This document shows positions 34,714 through 45,900 of a stretch of DNA of 64,000 nucleotides, piece by piece. Made by a program: the position numbers and the translations under genes. Origin of the DNA: DATBJJ01 sp963750915 (GTDB taxonomy: Bacteria > Acidobacteriota > Vicinamibacteria > Vicinamibacterales > 2-12-FULL-66-21). The stretch spans positions 682,001-746,000 of the forward strand of contig CAVVSF010000009.1 of assembly GCA_963750915.1 (NCBI GenBank), written 5' to 3'. The notes below the pieces were generated by a model that saw only the letters and a list, made by a program, of their open reading frames with translations, was not told where the DNA came from and ran no database searches. How positions within the stretch are numbered: position 1 is the stretch's first letter; every line of letters begins with the position of its first letter.

Positions 34714-37700
34714 ATGGCTCTGGTCCGCCGCAGCATTCACATCGTCGCGTGGGTCGGGACCGTGGTGGTGCTGGTGGTGTCGCTGGCGCTGATCGTGTCC
34801 CAGACGCCGTGGTTTCGCGACTGGATCCGGCGGACGATCGTGCGCGAGGCGAAGCAGTACCTGAACGGCGAGCTGACGATTGGCGGAGTCGGCGGCAACC
34901 TGTTCTACGGCGTGACGCTGTCCGACGTCGCGGTCGATGTGTCGGGCGAGCGTGTCATCGCGATCAAGGGTCTCGCCGTCGACTACGACGTCTTCGACCT
35001 GGTGTCGCGTGGAATCGTGCTCGACCGGATTGCGCTGACGGCGCCGGTGGTTCGCCTGTCGCGCGATGCCAGCGGCTGGAACGTGGCGCAGCTGGTCAAG
35101 CGCGAGCGCCGCGAAGCCGATCGCGAGGGACCGGGCCGGCCGGTTTCGCTGCCGTCGATCACGATTGTCGGCGGCTCCGTCTCGATCGACGACCGCGTCG
35201 GGTCGACGGCCTACCGGCTTCCGGAGCGCATCGACGGGCTCAACCTCGAAGCCGGGTTCGAGTACGCGCCGGTGCGGTTCTCGGTGACGCTGAAGAACCT
35301 GAGCTTCAACGGCGACGGCCCGGACTTCGACATCCGCCGGTTGAGCGGCGGCATCGCCGTCCGCGACGACAACCTCTACCTCGAAGACCTGGTCCTGCGC
35401 ACGGCGGCGACGTCGCTGGACATCGATGGCGTCATCGAGACCTACCTGCGGACGCCTGTCTACCAGCTCGTGATCGTCGGCGACGCGTCACTGCCGGAGA
35501 TCGCGCGCGTGCTGCCGGCGGTCGAGGGTTTCGACCTGCGGCCGACGCTGTCGGTGAAGATGAACGGGCCGCTCACCGGCGTGACGATGGACCTCGACGT
35601 GAAGTCGGAGGCCGGCCTGGTGCGCGGCCAGATCGTCGCCGATTTCCTCGCTCCCGATCTGCGGTTCACCGGTCCGGTCGCCGTCGACCGTCTCGACATC
35701 GGTCCGCTGCTCAAGAACCCATCGCAGAAGAGCGTCATCACCGGCAACGCGAAGATCGACATCGGCATCCTCTCGGCGCCGGCCGGCGCGCCGGCGCTCG
35801 AGCGGCTCAAAGGGAGCTTCGAGTTCCAGGGGCCGCACGTCCTCGCGTTCGGCTACGAAGCGCGCCAGGTGCGCGCTGTCGGATCGCTCGACGGTCCGCG
35901 CATCGTTCTGGCGACGGCGCGGGCCCAGGCCTACGGCGGGACCGCGACGACAAAGGGTGTGGTCACGCTGGCGTCGGGCCGGCGTCCGGTGGCCTATGAC
36001 CTCCAGGGCAGCGTCAGCGGTCTCGACCTGCGGCGCCTGCCTCGCGTGCTACGCGTACCGCAGCTCGAGACGATACTGGCGGTTCGCGAGTATCACGTCA
36101 CCGGCAGCGGCAGCGCCGCGAGCGGCTCGGCAACGCTCGGGCAATCGGCGATCGAGGGCGCGACGATCGGCGAAGGCACCGTCGTCGAGTTCTCGAGTGG
36201 CAAGGGGCCGTTCACTTATGCCGGTCGCGGCTCGGTCTCGGGCATGAACCTGCCGCGTCTCGGTCGGGCGTTGCGGGTGCCGGCGCTCGAAGATCCGAAG
36301 CTCGACGGCACCGTCAACGGCGCCTTCGACGTGCGCGGATCAGGCACCAGCCTCGACGAGATGACGCTGGATGCGACCGGGACGCTGACCGACACGACGG
36401 CCTACGGCACGCACCTGCCGGAGATGGCGTTCGCGACGAAGATTGCCAATCGCGGTCTGACCGTGGCGGTCAAGGGCAACTTCGACGCGATGAACCCGGC
36501 GGTGATCTCGGAGCGGCGATCGCTCGACGGCAACGTCAGCGGCAGCGTCGACGCGACGGTTCGCGTCGCCGACCTGTCGGCGCCGATCACGCCCGCGGCG
36601 CTCACCTTCGACGGGCAGGTCTCGCTCGCGCCGTCGTTGCTCGGCAGCGTGCAGATCGCAGGCGCCGACGTCGTCGGGCACTACGAAGCCGAAGTGGCCG
36701 ACCTGCAGCGTCTTCAGCTCAAGGGACCGGACGTCACAGTCGACGCGTCCGGACGGCTTGCGCTCGACCGGACCTCCGAATCGAACCTGAAGTTCCGCAT
36801 CGACGCACCGGACATCTCGGAAGCCGGGCAGCTCGTCGGCCAGGAATCGCTCGACGGCGGCATCCTCGTCGACGGCGTCATCACGGGCAACGCGGCGTCG
36901 ATGCAGGCGAGCGGCACCTACGCCGGCCGGACGCTTGCCTACACCACCATCAAGGCGCTGGATGCCAAGGGCAAGTACGACGTCGTCGTGCCCGATCTCG
37001 ACTTCGTCAACGCGACCGTGAACGCGACGACCGACGCGACCTTCGTCGAGATCGCCGGCACCGAGCTCAACCAGGTGACGGCAACGACCACCTACGCGAA
37101 GCGGGAACTGGTGTTTGCGACCCATGTCGAGGAGCGGACGCGCGAGCTCGACGCCAAGGGGCGCGTCGTGTTCCATCCCGATCACCAGGAGATCCACCTG
37201 CCGGAGCTGGCGATTCGAACCGAGGGGATCGAGTGGACGAGCGTTCCGGGCGGCGACCCGCGGGTGCAGTACCGCCCCGGCGAGGTCACGCTGAACGATG
37301 TCCGGATGCAGAGCGGCGATCAGCGGTTCGACATTGCCGGGACGGTTGCGGTCGGCACGGAACGGCCGGCCGGCAACCTCCTGGTCAATGCGACGAACGT
37401 CGACCTGGCGCAGGTCGAGCGCCTGCTGCTGCAGAACCGCGGTCTCCAGGGTCGGCTGACGGCCAAGGCAACGATCGCCGGTACGACGAACGCCCCCGTC
37501 GTCGACGGCCACGCCGAGATCACCGCCGGCGCGTTCCAGGGCTACAAGTACGATTCGCTGGTCGCCGACATCGACTACGAGGGACGGAAGATTGCGCTCG
37601 ACGCGACGCTGCAGCAGGCGCCTGGCGTCGCGATCACCGCCAAAGGTGTCGTGCCGACCAGCTTCTTCGAGCGGACCCGCACCGAGCACATCGCCCCGAC

Positions 37701-39198
37701 CGCCGAGGACGCGATCGATCTCCGGATCCAGACCGCGTCGTTGAACCTCGGCATCCTCCAGGGCCTGACGACCCGGGTGACCGACGTCGCTGGAATCCTT
37801 CAGGCTGACATCCGCGTCACCGGATCGGGACGCGATCCCCACCTGCTCGGCTTCGTCGAGATTCGCGACGGTGCCTTCGCCGTGCCGCGAGTCGGCACCT
37901 CATTCGCCGGCCTCGATACCCGCATCGACCTCGAGGACGACTTCGTCCGGTTGCGACGGTTCGAGATTCTCGACGAGAACGGCGAGCAGCTCGTCATCTC
38001 CGGTCAGCTCGCCACGCACGAGCGCACGGTCGGGGCCGTCGACCTGACGATCGAGTCCTCGAACTTCGAGATCGTCGACAACGAGCTCGGCGACATCGGC
38101 ATCGGCACGCAGCTGAAGGTGACCGGCCAGCTGTCGCGGCCGCGGATCGAAGGGGAGATCAGGCTCGCGAACGGACGGCTCGAAGTCGACCGGATCCTGA
38201 CGCTGTTCTACGACCCGTATCGCGTCGACACGCTGCCGGAGGTCGTTTCCGCGGAACGTACGGCGGTCAGTTCCGCCGGAGCGACGGAAGCGACACGGCA
38301 GGCTCTGGCCGGCGCCGCGGCCAAGCCGGCGACGGCACCGGCGGAGAGCACCGAGACGGCGGCGCCAGCCGAGGGCGGGATCTTCGAGAACCTGGCGATG
38401 CAGGTGCACCTCAGGATTCCCGACAACCTCGTCGTCCGCGGCCGCCGGCTGCGTCCCGGCGGCCCGACGCGGGCGTCGATCGGCGACATCAACCTCACCG
38501 TCGGCGGCGACCTCGACGTTCGCAAGGAGCCCGGTGACTCGATCAGGCTGATCGGAACCGTGAACACCGTGCGCGGCACGTATCAGTTCCAGGGCCGCCA
38601 GTTCGATCTCGCCAGGAATGGCATCGTCCGCTTCATCGGCGACGACAAGCTCGATCCGACGCTCGACATCACGGCGACGCGCGAGATTCCCGACACCGGC
38701 GTCGAGGCGCGCGTCAAGGTCACCGGCACCGTCTCGAAGCCAGAGCTGCAGCTGTCGAGTGTGCCGCCGCTCGAGGAGGCGGACATCCTCGCTCTCATCG
38801 TCTTCAACCGCTCGGTCAACGACCTCGGTACCGGCGAGCGGGCATCGCTCGCCGCGACCGCCGGCGGCATCGCCACCGGCTTCATCGCGACGCCGCTCGG
38901 CGAGTCGATCGGCCGCGCCCTCGACCTGGATCTCTTCGAGATCTCCACCGCCGCCGAAGGCGACACGCTCGGCGCGACGCTGACCGTCGGCGATCAGATC
39001 GGCGATCGCACGTTCATCAAGCTGCGCCAGCAGTTCGGCGAGCGCAGCTACAGCGAGTTCCTGATCGAGTATCAGATTGCGGATTTCCTGCGGCTTGCGG
39101 GGTCGCTCGCGCCGGAGGCTGCCGCCACCGGCAACCGGCTCGGCCAGCGCCGCATCGAGCGCGTCGGCATCGATCTAATCTTCTTTTTCAGCTATTAG
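34714..39198 (+). CDS. tamB: TamB/YtfN-family translocation protein
   Basis: 1494 residues. An N-terminal membrane helix (about 10-30) and AsmA-like opening (VGGNLFYGVTLSDVAV) lead into a very long repetitive beta-rich stretch (~40-1250), the hydrophobic groove of TamB. The conserved C-terminal TamB domain follows (IRLIGTVNTVRGTYQFQGRQ, DPTLDITATREI, LIVFNRSVNDLGTGE). A Pro/Ala/Glu linker interrupts near 1190-1230. It spans the envelope and partners the TamA-like barrel upstream for lipid or protein transfer. The last Ser-Tyr codons and stop lie inside a 7-bp repeat array. Confidence 0.9.
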   Translation: MALVRRSIHIVAWVGTVVVLVVSLALIVSQTPWFRDWIRRTIVREAKQYLNGELTIGGVGGNLFYGVTLSDVAVDVSGERVIAIKGLAVDYDVFDLVSRGIVLDRIALTAPVVRLSRDASGWNVAQLVKRERREADREGPGRPVSLPSITIVGGSVSIDDRVGSTAYRLPERIDGLNLEAGFEYAPVRFSVTLKNLSFNGDGPDFDIRRLSGGIAVRDDNLYLEDLVLRTAATSLDIDGVIETYLRTPVYQLVIVGDASLPEIARVLPAVEGFDLRPTLSVKMNGPLTGVTMDLDVKSEAGLVRGQIVADFLAPDLRFTGPVAVDRLDIGPLLKNPSQKSVITGNAKIDIGILSAPAGAPALERLKGSFEFQGPHVLAFGYEARQVRAVGSLDGPRIVLATARAQAYGGTATTKGVVTLASGRRPVAYDLQGSVSGLDLRRLPRVLRVPQLETILAVREYHVTGSGSAASGSATLGQSAIEGATIGEGTVVEFSSGKGPFTYAGRGSVSGMNLPRLGRALRVPALEDPKLDGTVNGAFDVRGSGTSLDEMTLDATGTLTDTTAYGTHLPEMAFATKIANRGLTVAVKGNFDAMNPAVISERRSLDGNVSGSVDATVRVADLSAPITPAALTFDGQVSLAPSLLGSVQIAGADVVGHYEAEVADLQRLQLKGPDVTVDASGRLALDRTSESNLKFRIDAPDISEAGQLVGQESLDGGILVDGVITGNAASMQASGTYAGRTLAYTTIKALDAKGKYDVVVPDLDFVNATVNATTDATFVEIAGTELNQVTATTTYAKRELVFATHVEERTRELDAKGRVVFHPDHQEIHLPELAIRTEGIEWTSVPGGDPRVQYRPGEVTLNDVRMQSGDQRFDIAGTVAVGTERPAGNLLVNATNVDLAQVERLLLQNRGLQGRLTAKATIAGTTNAPVVDGHAEITAGAFQGYKYDSLVADIDYEGRKIALDATLQQAPGVAITAKGVVPTSFFERTRTEHIAPTAEDAIDLRIQTASLNLGILQGLTTRVTDVAGILQADIRVTGSGRDPHLLGFVEIRDGAFAVPRVGTSFAGLDTRIDLEDDFVRLRRFEILDENGEQLVISGQLATHERTVGAVDLTIESSNFEIVDNELGDIGIGTQLKVTGQLSRPRIEGEIRLANGRLEVDRILTLFYDPYRVDTLPEVVSAERTAVSSAGATEATRQALAGAAAKPATAPAESTETAAPAEGGIFENLAMQVHLRIPDNLVVRGRRLRPGGPTRASIGDINLTVGGDLDVRKEPGDSIRLIGTVNTVRGTYQFQGRQFDLARNGIVRFIGDDKLDPTLDITATREIPDTGVEARVKVTGTVSKPELQLSSVPPLEEADILALIVFNRSVNDLGTGERASLAATAGGIATGFIATPLGESIGRALDLDLFEISTAAEGDTLGATLTVGDQIGDRTFIKLRQQFGERSYSEFLIEYQIADFLRLAGSLAPEAAATGNRLGQRRIERVGIDLIFFFSY

Positions 39199-39223
39199 TG
39201 GTCAGCTATCAGCTATCAGCTAT
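39189..39223. repeat. Heptanucleotide array (CAGCTAT) spanning the tamB stop codon
   Basis: Five in-register 7-base units: CAGCTAT (39189), the variant TAGTGGT containing the stop (39196), then three perfect CAGCTAT copies. The first unit encodes the end of TamB. Confidence 0.85.
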
Positions 39224-39313
39224 CGGGTGCGGTGGTTCCCTGGAAGCCATTTCATAACGCCTGGGGAGCGGAGCGGGGCGCCGGGGCGCCCGCGAGCGAG
39301 CCAGTCGGGGAGT

Positions 39314-39334
39314 CCGAGGGGCGACGCCCCTCGG
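39314..39334. terminator. Hairpin between convergent tamB and oxidoreductase genes
   Basis: Perfect 9-bp stem (CCGAGGGGC/GCCCCTCGG) with a GAC loop, followed on the plus strand by TTGATT and on the other side by the minus-strand stop five bases away. It may end both transcripts. A second GGGCGCC palindrome lies upstream near 39280. Confidence 0.55.
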
Positions 39335-39338
39335 TTGA

Positions 39339-41369
39339 TTAGTGTCGTCCGAGCAGCGATACCTGGACGCGGGCGTCGTTGAAGCACGCCCCGCCCCCGA
39401 GGTCGGTGAGGGAATCGGGCGCGAGCGCGTTCGGCGTCGAGCCGTTGTATGTGCTCTTGCGCCAGAGACCCTTGGACATGCTGACGGTGCCGGGCTTGAC
39501 GTCCTGGGTCAGCGCCACCGGGCAGTGCACCTCGCCGAGATCGTTGAACACTCTCACCGGATCTTCGTGGGCGATACCGCGCTCGCCGGCGTCAGACGGG
39601 TGCATGTGAAGCACGCCGGCGCGCTCGCGCAGCTCGCCGAGGGTCGAGGAGATCGTCTTCTCGCTCGCCGGAGAGATCAGCGCCAGCGGATACGCATCGG
39701 TGGCCGGATCGGTCTGGAAGCCGTAGAGGCCGAGCGGCGCCTCGGCGTCCAGGGCCGGCGGGCAGAGCGCGATCTTGCGGTCGACGGTCACGGGGAAGAC
39801 ATCGACGAACTGGATCGGATGGCCGCCGTACGGCGGCGTCACTGCGCCGCGTGTCATCAGCTCCGCACCGAGGTGCTCGGGCATGCGGCCGGCGACCCGC
39901 ATCAGCGTCTCGGTTTCGGTCTCGGCCTCGCCGAATCCCAGCCGCGCCGCGAGGTCGGAGAAGACGTCGGTGTTCGGCCGGGAGTCGCCCGAGGGTTCGA
40001 TCACCGGCTGCACGAGCTGCAGGGTGATTGGGCCGTAGCCCTTGGCGATGTCGTAGTTCTCGAGGAACGTCGTCGCCGGCAGCACGACGTCGGCGTAGCG
40101 CGCCGTGTCCGTGAAGACCTGCTCGAACACGACGGTGAACAGGTCGTCTCGCTTCAACCCCTGCAGCACCTTGTTCTGGTTCGGCATCGTCGCCAGCGGG
40201 TTGCAGTTGTAGACGAACAGCATCTCGACCCGCGGATCGGTGTAATCGACGAGCGCGTCGCCGAGCTTGTTCATGTTGACGATGCGGGTCTGCGGTTCGG
40301 GAACGTCGTTCATCCAGGCGGCCGGCTTGATGCCGAGCGCGGTCGAGTTGCTCATCGAGTAGCCGCCGCCGCGGACCCCGAACTTGCCGGCCACCGCCGG
40401 CAGCGCCAGTACCGCGGCGACGCCGCTGCCGCCGTTGCGGTTGCGTTCGAGCCCCCAGCCGCAGCGGATCACCGCCGGCGACGTGCTGGCGTACATCGAC
40501 GCGAACTGGTGGAGCGCGCCGGCGTCGACGCCGCAGACGCGCGCCGCCCGTTCGATCGTCCAGTCAGCGGCGCGGGCGCGCAACTCGTCGACGCCGGTCG
40601 CGTGCTCGGCGAGGAAGCGCTCGTTGGCGTGGCCGCCGCTGAACAGGAAGTTGTGAAGCGCGAGGGCGAGCGGCAGATCGGTTCCCGGATGTGGCGCCAG
40701 GTGCAGGTCGGCCTGCTTGGCCAGCGACGTCCGGCGCGGGTCGATGACGACGAGGGCGGCGCCGTTTGTCCGCGCCTCCTTGATGAACGGGACGAGGTGG
40801 ATGCCGGAGGTTGCCGGGTTGACACCCCAGAGCACGATCAGGCGGGCGTGAGGATAGTCGCCGTAGGCGACGCTTGCCATCTTGCCATAGAGACCGAGAT
40901 TGGCGGCGCCGGTCGGCGCCGCGCAGACCGTGCGTGCCAGCCGCGACGTGCCGAGATGCCGCCACAAGGCACTGTCGCTGGTGTCCTGCGTCAGCAGGCC
41001 GTTCGAGCCGCCGTAGCAGAACGGCAGGATCGCTTCACCGCCGCTGCGGCCGCGAATCTCGGTGATGCGCCGGGCGATCTCGTCGAGCGCTTCGTCCCAG
41101 GTCACGCGGTTGAAGGTGCCGTCGCCCTTGGCGCCCTTCCGTACCGCCGGGTGCAGCAGCCGGTCCTCGCCATAGACGCGGTCGGCAAAGCGCCGGACCT
41201 TGCCGCAGATGTAGTCGCGCGTGACCGGATTCTCGTTGCCGCCGTCGATGGCGACGACGCGGCCTTTCTCGACCGCGACTTCGAGCGTGCAGGAGTCGGG
41301 GCAATCGAGGGGGCAGGCGGTCCGGACTGTCGATCGGCCCCAGCTCTCACTGTCGCGTCGGCGTACCAT
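39339..41369 (-). CDS. Molybdopterin-dependent oxidoreductase (DMSO-reductase family, single subunit)
   Basis: 676 residues. The N-terminal [4Fe-4S] motif C19-x3-C23-x3-C27-x27-C55 is intact (CPLDCPDSC, YICGK). The molybdopterin domains follow (WDEALDEIARRI, LIVLWGVNPATSG, VVIDPRRT), with the C-terminal dinucleotide-binding domain (ALISPASEKTISSTL). C149 (RTVCAAPTGA) lies where formate dehydrogenase has its Mo-binding Cys/Sec, an alignment made by eye. No signal peptide and no electron-transfer subunit is next to it. Start: ATG 41369 has GATAAT eight bases upstream, so it is nearly leaderless. The substrate is not known. Confidence 0.88.
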   Translation of the reverse strand: MVRRRDSESWGRSTVRTACPLDCPDSCTLEVAVEKGRVVAIDGGNENPVTRDYICGKVRRFADRVYGEDRLLHPAVRKGAKGDGTFNRVTWDEALDEIARRITEIRGRSGGEAILPFCYGGSNGLLTQDTSDSALWRHLGTSRLARTVCAAPTGAANLGLYGKMASVAYGDYPHARLIVLWGVNPATSGIHLVPFIKEARTNGAALVVIDPRRTSLAKQADLHLAPHPGTDLPLALALHNFLFSGGHANERFLAEHATGVDELRARAADWTIERAARVCGVDAGALHQFASMYASTSPAVIRCGWGLERNRNGGSGVAAVLALPAVAGKFGVRGGGYSMSNSTALGIKPAAWMNDVPEPQTRIVNMNKLGDALVDYTDPRVEMLFVYNCNPLATMPNQNKVLQGLKRDDLFTVVFEQVFTDTARYADVVLPATTFLENYDIAKGYGPITLQLVQPVIEPSGDSRPNTDVFSDLAARLGFGEAETETETLMRVAGRMPEHLGAELMTRGAVTPPYGGHPIQFVDVFPVTVDRKIALCPPALDAEAPLGLYGFQTDPATDAYPLALISPASEKTISSTLGELRERAGVLHMHPSDAGERGIAHEDPVRVFNDLGEVHCPVALTQDVKPGTVSMSKGLWRKSTYNGSTPNALAPDSLTDLGGGACFNDARVQVSLLGRH

Positions 41370-41517
41370 ATCCACGAATTATCGCACGCTCGATCAGGTG
41401 GGGCCGGACCATCGCCGCGGTGGATCGCCAGCTGGCGGGCCCGCCCGCACACCGCGCTCACGGCGGAGGTGGGGTAGACTGTGCGCGCCGGATTGGCTGG
41501 CGGCTGATGGAGGATGC

Positions 41518-42054
41518 ATGACTTTTGGAGATCGTGTAGTCGGTGCGCTGAAGCTCGACCCGAACGCCTTCGAAGACGTCGAGCGCGACCCCACCGCCAT
41601 CGGACAGGCCGTCGGCGTCGTGGTTCTCGGCGCGATTTCCATGGGCATCGGCAACATCTACTATGGCGGCCTGACCGGCATCGTCCAGAGCGCGGTCCTC
41701 TCGCTCCTCGGCATCGCGATCGCCTCGCTGATCATCTGGCTGGTCGGCACCAAGCTGATGCCCGAGCCGACGACGAAGGCGGACTTCCCCGAAACCTTCC
41801 GCGTCCTCGGGTTCGCCGCCGCTCCGAACCTCGCCGGTGTCATCACCATCGTTCCCGTTCTGGGCTGGTTGCTGCTGTTCGTGATCTGGCTGTGGTACAT
41901 CGCGGCCCTGGTGGTCGCGGTTCGTGCCGTGCTCGACTATTCGACGATCGGCAAAGCGATCGTCGTCGTGCTGATCGCGTGGGTCATCCAGTTCGTCGTC
42001 ACGCTGCTGATCCTCACGCCGCTCATCGGCGCGCGCATGATCATGGGCGGCTGA
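41518..42054 (+). CDS. Yip1-family membrane protein
   Basis: 178 residues with a soluble N-terminus (GALKLDPNAFEDVERDP) and five membrane helices in the Yip1 pattern (VGVVVLGAISMGIGNIYYG, LLGIAIASLIIWLVG, FRVLGFAAAPNLAGVI, LLLFVIWLWYIAALVVAV). GGAGG five bases before the ATG. Function in bacteria unknown. Confidence 0.85.
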   Translation: MTFGDRVVGALKLDPNAFEDVERDPTAIGQAVGVVVLGAISMGIGNIYYGGLTGIVQSAVLSLLGIAIASLIIWLVGTKLMPEPTTKADFPETFRVLGFAAAPNLAGVITIVPVLGWLLLFVIWLWYIAALVVAVRAVLDYSTIGKAIVVVLIAWVIQFVVTLLILTPLIGARMIMGG

Positions 42055-42198
42055 GCCGCAGCGCCCGACACCGAAGTGGCCGCCTGAAACCACCGCGCGA
42101 GGAACCTGCTCGCGCCAGCGGTGTCTCATAACGCAAGGCGGAACGACCGGCGCCCGGGTATGATCCCGGGTGCCGCGTCGCGCGCAGAGGAGGTCGTC

Positions 42199-42920
42199 AT
42201 GCCTCAGGAACTCCTGCGAGATGTCTTGCGAACCGGTGACGCGTCGCATCGTCAGCGTCACTGGTCGGTGCTTCCGCTCACGATCGCGGCGCACGTCGCA
42301 CTCGTCGGCATCGTGGTGATCGCCCCGCTCGCCGCCGTCGTTTCTCCACCGGATCTCCCGAGCTTCAGCCCCGACTACGTCGCGACCGTCAAGCCGCCCG
42401 AGCCGCCTGCAGTCTCGAGGCCCCGGGTCGCCAGCGACTCCATCCCGAACGTCACCGAAACACGGCGCCGCCGACGAGCGCGACGGACGTCGCGCCGACC
42501 GAGCCGGCGAGCGGCGGCGGCGGGCTCGGCGTCGGCATTCCCGGCGTCGAGGGCGCCCCCGGCAATCTCGCCGGCATCGGCGGGGCGGAGAGCGGTCCCG
42601 GCACGCTCACGGCGCCGCCGGCCGCGCCGCCAAAGATCTTCCGAATCGGCGGCACGATTCGCGAGCCAAAGAAGATCGCGCACGTCGCTCCCGAGTATCC
42701 GGAGCTGGCCAGGCGCGCCGCCGTCGAGGGGGTCGTCGTGCTCGAAGCCGTCGTCGACGTCAGCGGCCGCGTGACGCAGGTGCGGGTGCTGCGATCGGTC
42801 GCGCTGCTCGATGCCGCCGCGATTCAGGCGGTCCAGCAGTGGCGGTATTCGCCGACGCAGCTGAACGGCGTCCCTGTCCCGGTGCTGATGACGGTCACGG
42901 TCCGGTTCGCGCTGCGCTGA
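42199..42920 (+). pseudogene. TonB-family energy transducer, frameshift near 42458
   Basis: ATG 42199 with AGGAGG upstream. A short cytoplasmic start, one membrane helix (LTIAAHVALVGIVVIAPLAAVV) and a Pro-rich part come first. After VASDSIPNVT the frame must shift (at the AAA run near 42458) to read TAPPTSATDVAPTEPASGGG and then the TonB C-terminal domain (PEYPELARRAAVEGVVVLEAVV, IQAVQQWRYSPTQLNG). The stop overlaps the next ATG by one base. It is probably functional in life, with the break introduced by an indel. Confidence 0.75.
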
Positions 42921-45900
42921 TGCTGCTGCGGCTGTGGACAGCGATCGCGGTGACCTGCGCGGGACTCTCGCCGCTCGTCGCGCAGCCTGTCGTCGACCCG
43001 CAGCTCGAGGCCGCGGTGCAGCAGTTCTTCGCGCTGCAGCAGGCGGAGGACGTCGACGGCTACCTGGCGCTGTGGAGCAGCACGGCGAAGCGGCCGACCG
43101 TCGAGCAGCTGAAGTTCGTCTTCGCCAGCGGCGACGACACGTTCGCCGACCTGTCGATCGTCGCCGTCGTCCCGACCGGCGATCGGGTCCGCGTGATTGC
43201 GACCGTGCAGCGGGAACGGACGATGCCGTCGCGCCTGCCGGGCGGCGCCCCGCGCGTGACCAGCAGCCGCGCGTCGTGGTCGCTGCTGTACATCCGCGAG
43301 GGCGCCGACTGGAAGCTGCTGCGCGAAGGCTCGCCGATCGATGCGCTCGCCGACAGCCTGATGGAAGCGGCGACGCCGGAAGAGCGCGCCGCCATCTTCG
43401 CCGCGAACCCGCAGTTCGTGAACGAGCAACTCGCGATCGCGGTCTCGCGGTTGGCGGGTCAGGCGGCGCAGCAGGGTGCGCACGCGATCGCGCAGGGCGG
43501 ATACGAGCGAATGCTCGAGGTCGCGCGGGCCGCCGGCAGCGCCCGCTTCGAAGGCGAAGCGCTGCAGAACCTCGCCAACGCGATGTACTTCCAGCGCAAC
43601 TTCGCCGGCGCGCTCGAGTCGTACGAGCAGCGGCTCGCGCTCGAGCGGCGCCGCGACGATCAGGAAGGCATCGCCGGCTCCCTCCTCGGCATCGCCACCG
43701 TCCGCTACGCCTTTGCCGACTACGGCGCGGCGATGACGTCCTACCGCGAAGCGCTCGCGATTCAGGAGAAGCTCGGCGACGACGCCGCGATCGCGACGAC
43801 GCTGATCAGCACCGGCAACATCCTCTACCTGCAGGGCGAGTTCGAGGCGTCCATCGCCGACTACGGCCGCAGCCGCGATCTCTACAAGCGAACGAACCAT
43901 GCTGCCGGCGAAGCCAATGCGCTGGAGGGGATGGGGCGCGTCCTCGTGGCGCAAGGCGACTACCCGGCGGCGCTGGAAGCGTTCGAAGGCGTGCTCGCCG
44001 AGGCCAAGACCTCCGGCAATCGCGACGATCAGGGCACGGCGCTCCTCAGCATCGGCGATGTGCACTTCCGTCTCGGCAACGCCGATCAGGCGTGGACCGT
44101 CATCGACGAAGCGCGCGGCCACTTCGAGGCCATCAAGAGCTTCGGCAGCGCCGGCCGCGCCTGGCAGGGGTTGGGCCAGACCGATCTGGCGGCGGCGCGG
44201 TTCGCCCGCGCCGAGGACGAATACCGGAAGAGCGCCGCGATTTGTGGCACGGTAGCGGACGGCGAGTGTACGGCCAGCGCCACAGTCGGCCTGGCTTTCA
44301 CCCAGGCCGCGCAGGAGAAGTTCGTCGACGCCGTCGCCTCCTATCGCCGCGCCATCGCGGCGTTCACCACGCTCAAACGGCGCGAGAACCTCGCCCGGGC
44401 CGAGGTTGGCCTTTCGCAGGCGCTGACCGGCAGCGGTGATTTCGCCGGCGCGCTGGCGGCCGCCTCCAGCGCCCGCGCCACCGGCGAAGCCATCGCGAAC
44501 GATGACGTCATCTGGCGCGCGAGGGTCGCGGAGGGAACCGCGCTGCGCCGCCTGCGTGACCGGCCCGGGGCGCTGGTCGCCGCCTCCGCGGCGGTGGAGG
44601 CGGTTACCCGCCTCGCCGCGGCCGCGCGCGTCCGACCGTCGTCGCCAGTGCCGCGCGATTCCTCCGGCGCCTTTGCCTTCCTCGCGCTGCTGCAGGCCGA
44701 GGACGGGGACGGTGCGCAGGCGTTCGAGACGGCGGAGCGGATGCGGGCGCACGACCTGAGGACGCTGCTGGCGCCATTCGAGCGCGAGATCGCGCGCGGC
44801 ATGACGCCGGCCGAGCGCGACGACGAACGAACGCTCGCCCTGCAGCAGGTCTCGCTCTATGCGCAGTTGTCACGCGAGAAAACGCTGCCGAAGCCGGACG
44901 CAGCCCGCATCACCAGGCTCGAGACCGCCTCGGCCGACGCGGCGCGCAAGCGCGAGGCGCAGCAGGCGGCGTTGTTCGCGCGACTGCCGGAGCTTCAGGT
45001 CTGGCGCGGTCTCGCTCCCGCCGCGACCCGCGAGGACCTCGCGTCGCTGCTGCCGGACGCCGCGACGGTGCTGCTCGAGTTCATCGTCGGCGACGACACG
45101 CTGCTCGTGCTGATCGCGCGCCGAGGCGAGCAGGGGCTGACGGTCAACACCATGATTGAGCCGGTGTCGCGCCGGGCCCTGGCGGGCCGCGTCGCCAGGC
45201 TGATGCTGTTCGCGACCATGCGCGACGCGTCGAAATGGCGCGCCGCGGCGCTGGAGTTCGTGCCCGGACTCTCCGCCGTCGTTGGCGGGGCGACGCGCGC
45301 GACCGTGATTCCGCACGAAGTGTTGTGGCGCGTGCCGTTCGAGGCGCTGCCGCTCCCCGCCGATGAGGGGTATCTTGCCGATGCGACGTCGTTCGTCTAT
45401 GCGCCGTCGGTCACGGCGCTCGGTACGCGCGCCGTCGCGACCTGCGGCCTCCGGCGCTCCGGCCCGGACTGTTCTGGCCGGCGCGGCCCCCCTCGATGCC
45501 GCGGCGGCATCCCGTCTGGCGCAGGTTGCGCCGGAATGGATCGTCCGTACGCCTGAGTCCGCCGCCCGCGAGATAGAGGCAATCGCCGGGAGCGGACCGG
45601 ATCCCGTAACGACGACGGTAGTCGACAGCGCCCAGGCGACGGAGGCTGCGGTGCGCGAGCGAATCGCCGCGGCCGATGTCATTCACGTGGCCGCGCCCTT
45701 CCGCATCAACAGCGCCAGCCCGCTGTTCTCGTCTGTGCTGCTGGCGCCAGACCCGGCCAACGATGCCGCCCTCGAAGCGCGCGAGGTCATGAGCCTGGCG
45801 CTCGGCGCCCGCCTCGCTGTCGTCTCTGATGGCGCGGCGATGACGATGCGCGACGCGTCTGACGATGCCGGGACGATCGCATGGGCGTGGGCGGCCGCGG

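Noticed and set aside
32667..34736. Long open frame (689 codons) on the minus strand opposite tamA
   Set aside because: Low-complexity Arg/Ala/Asp product and no family motif; it is the antisense shadow of a GC-rich gene. The same applies to the long frames at 39342-41477, 42824-44752, 15723-17195, 23582-25315, 25576-26856 and 57xxx opposite real genes.
42067..42125. Hairpin GACACCG...CGGTGTC after the Yip1 gene as terminator
   Set aside because: Only 7 bp pair over a 45-base loop with a small inner stem and no T-run; too weak to call.
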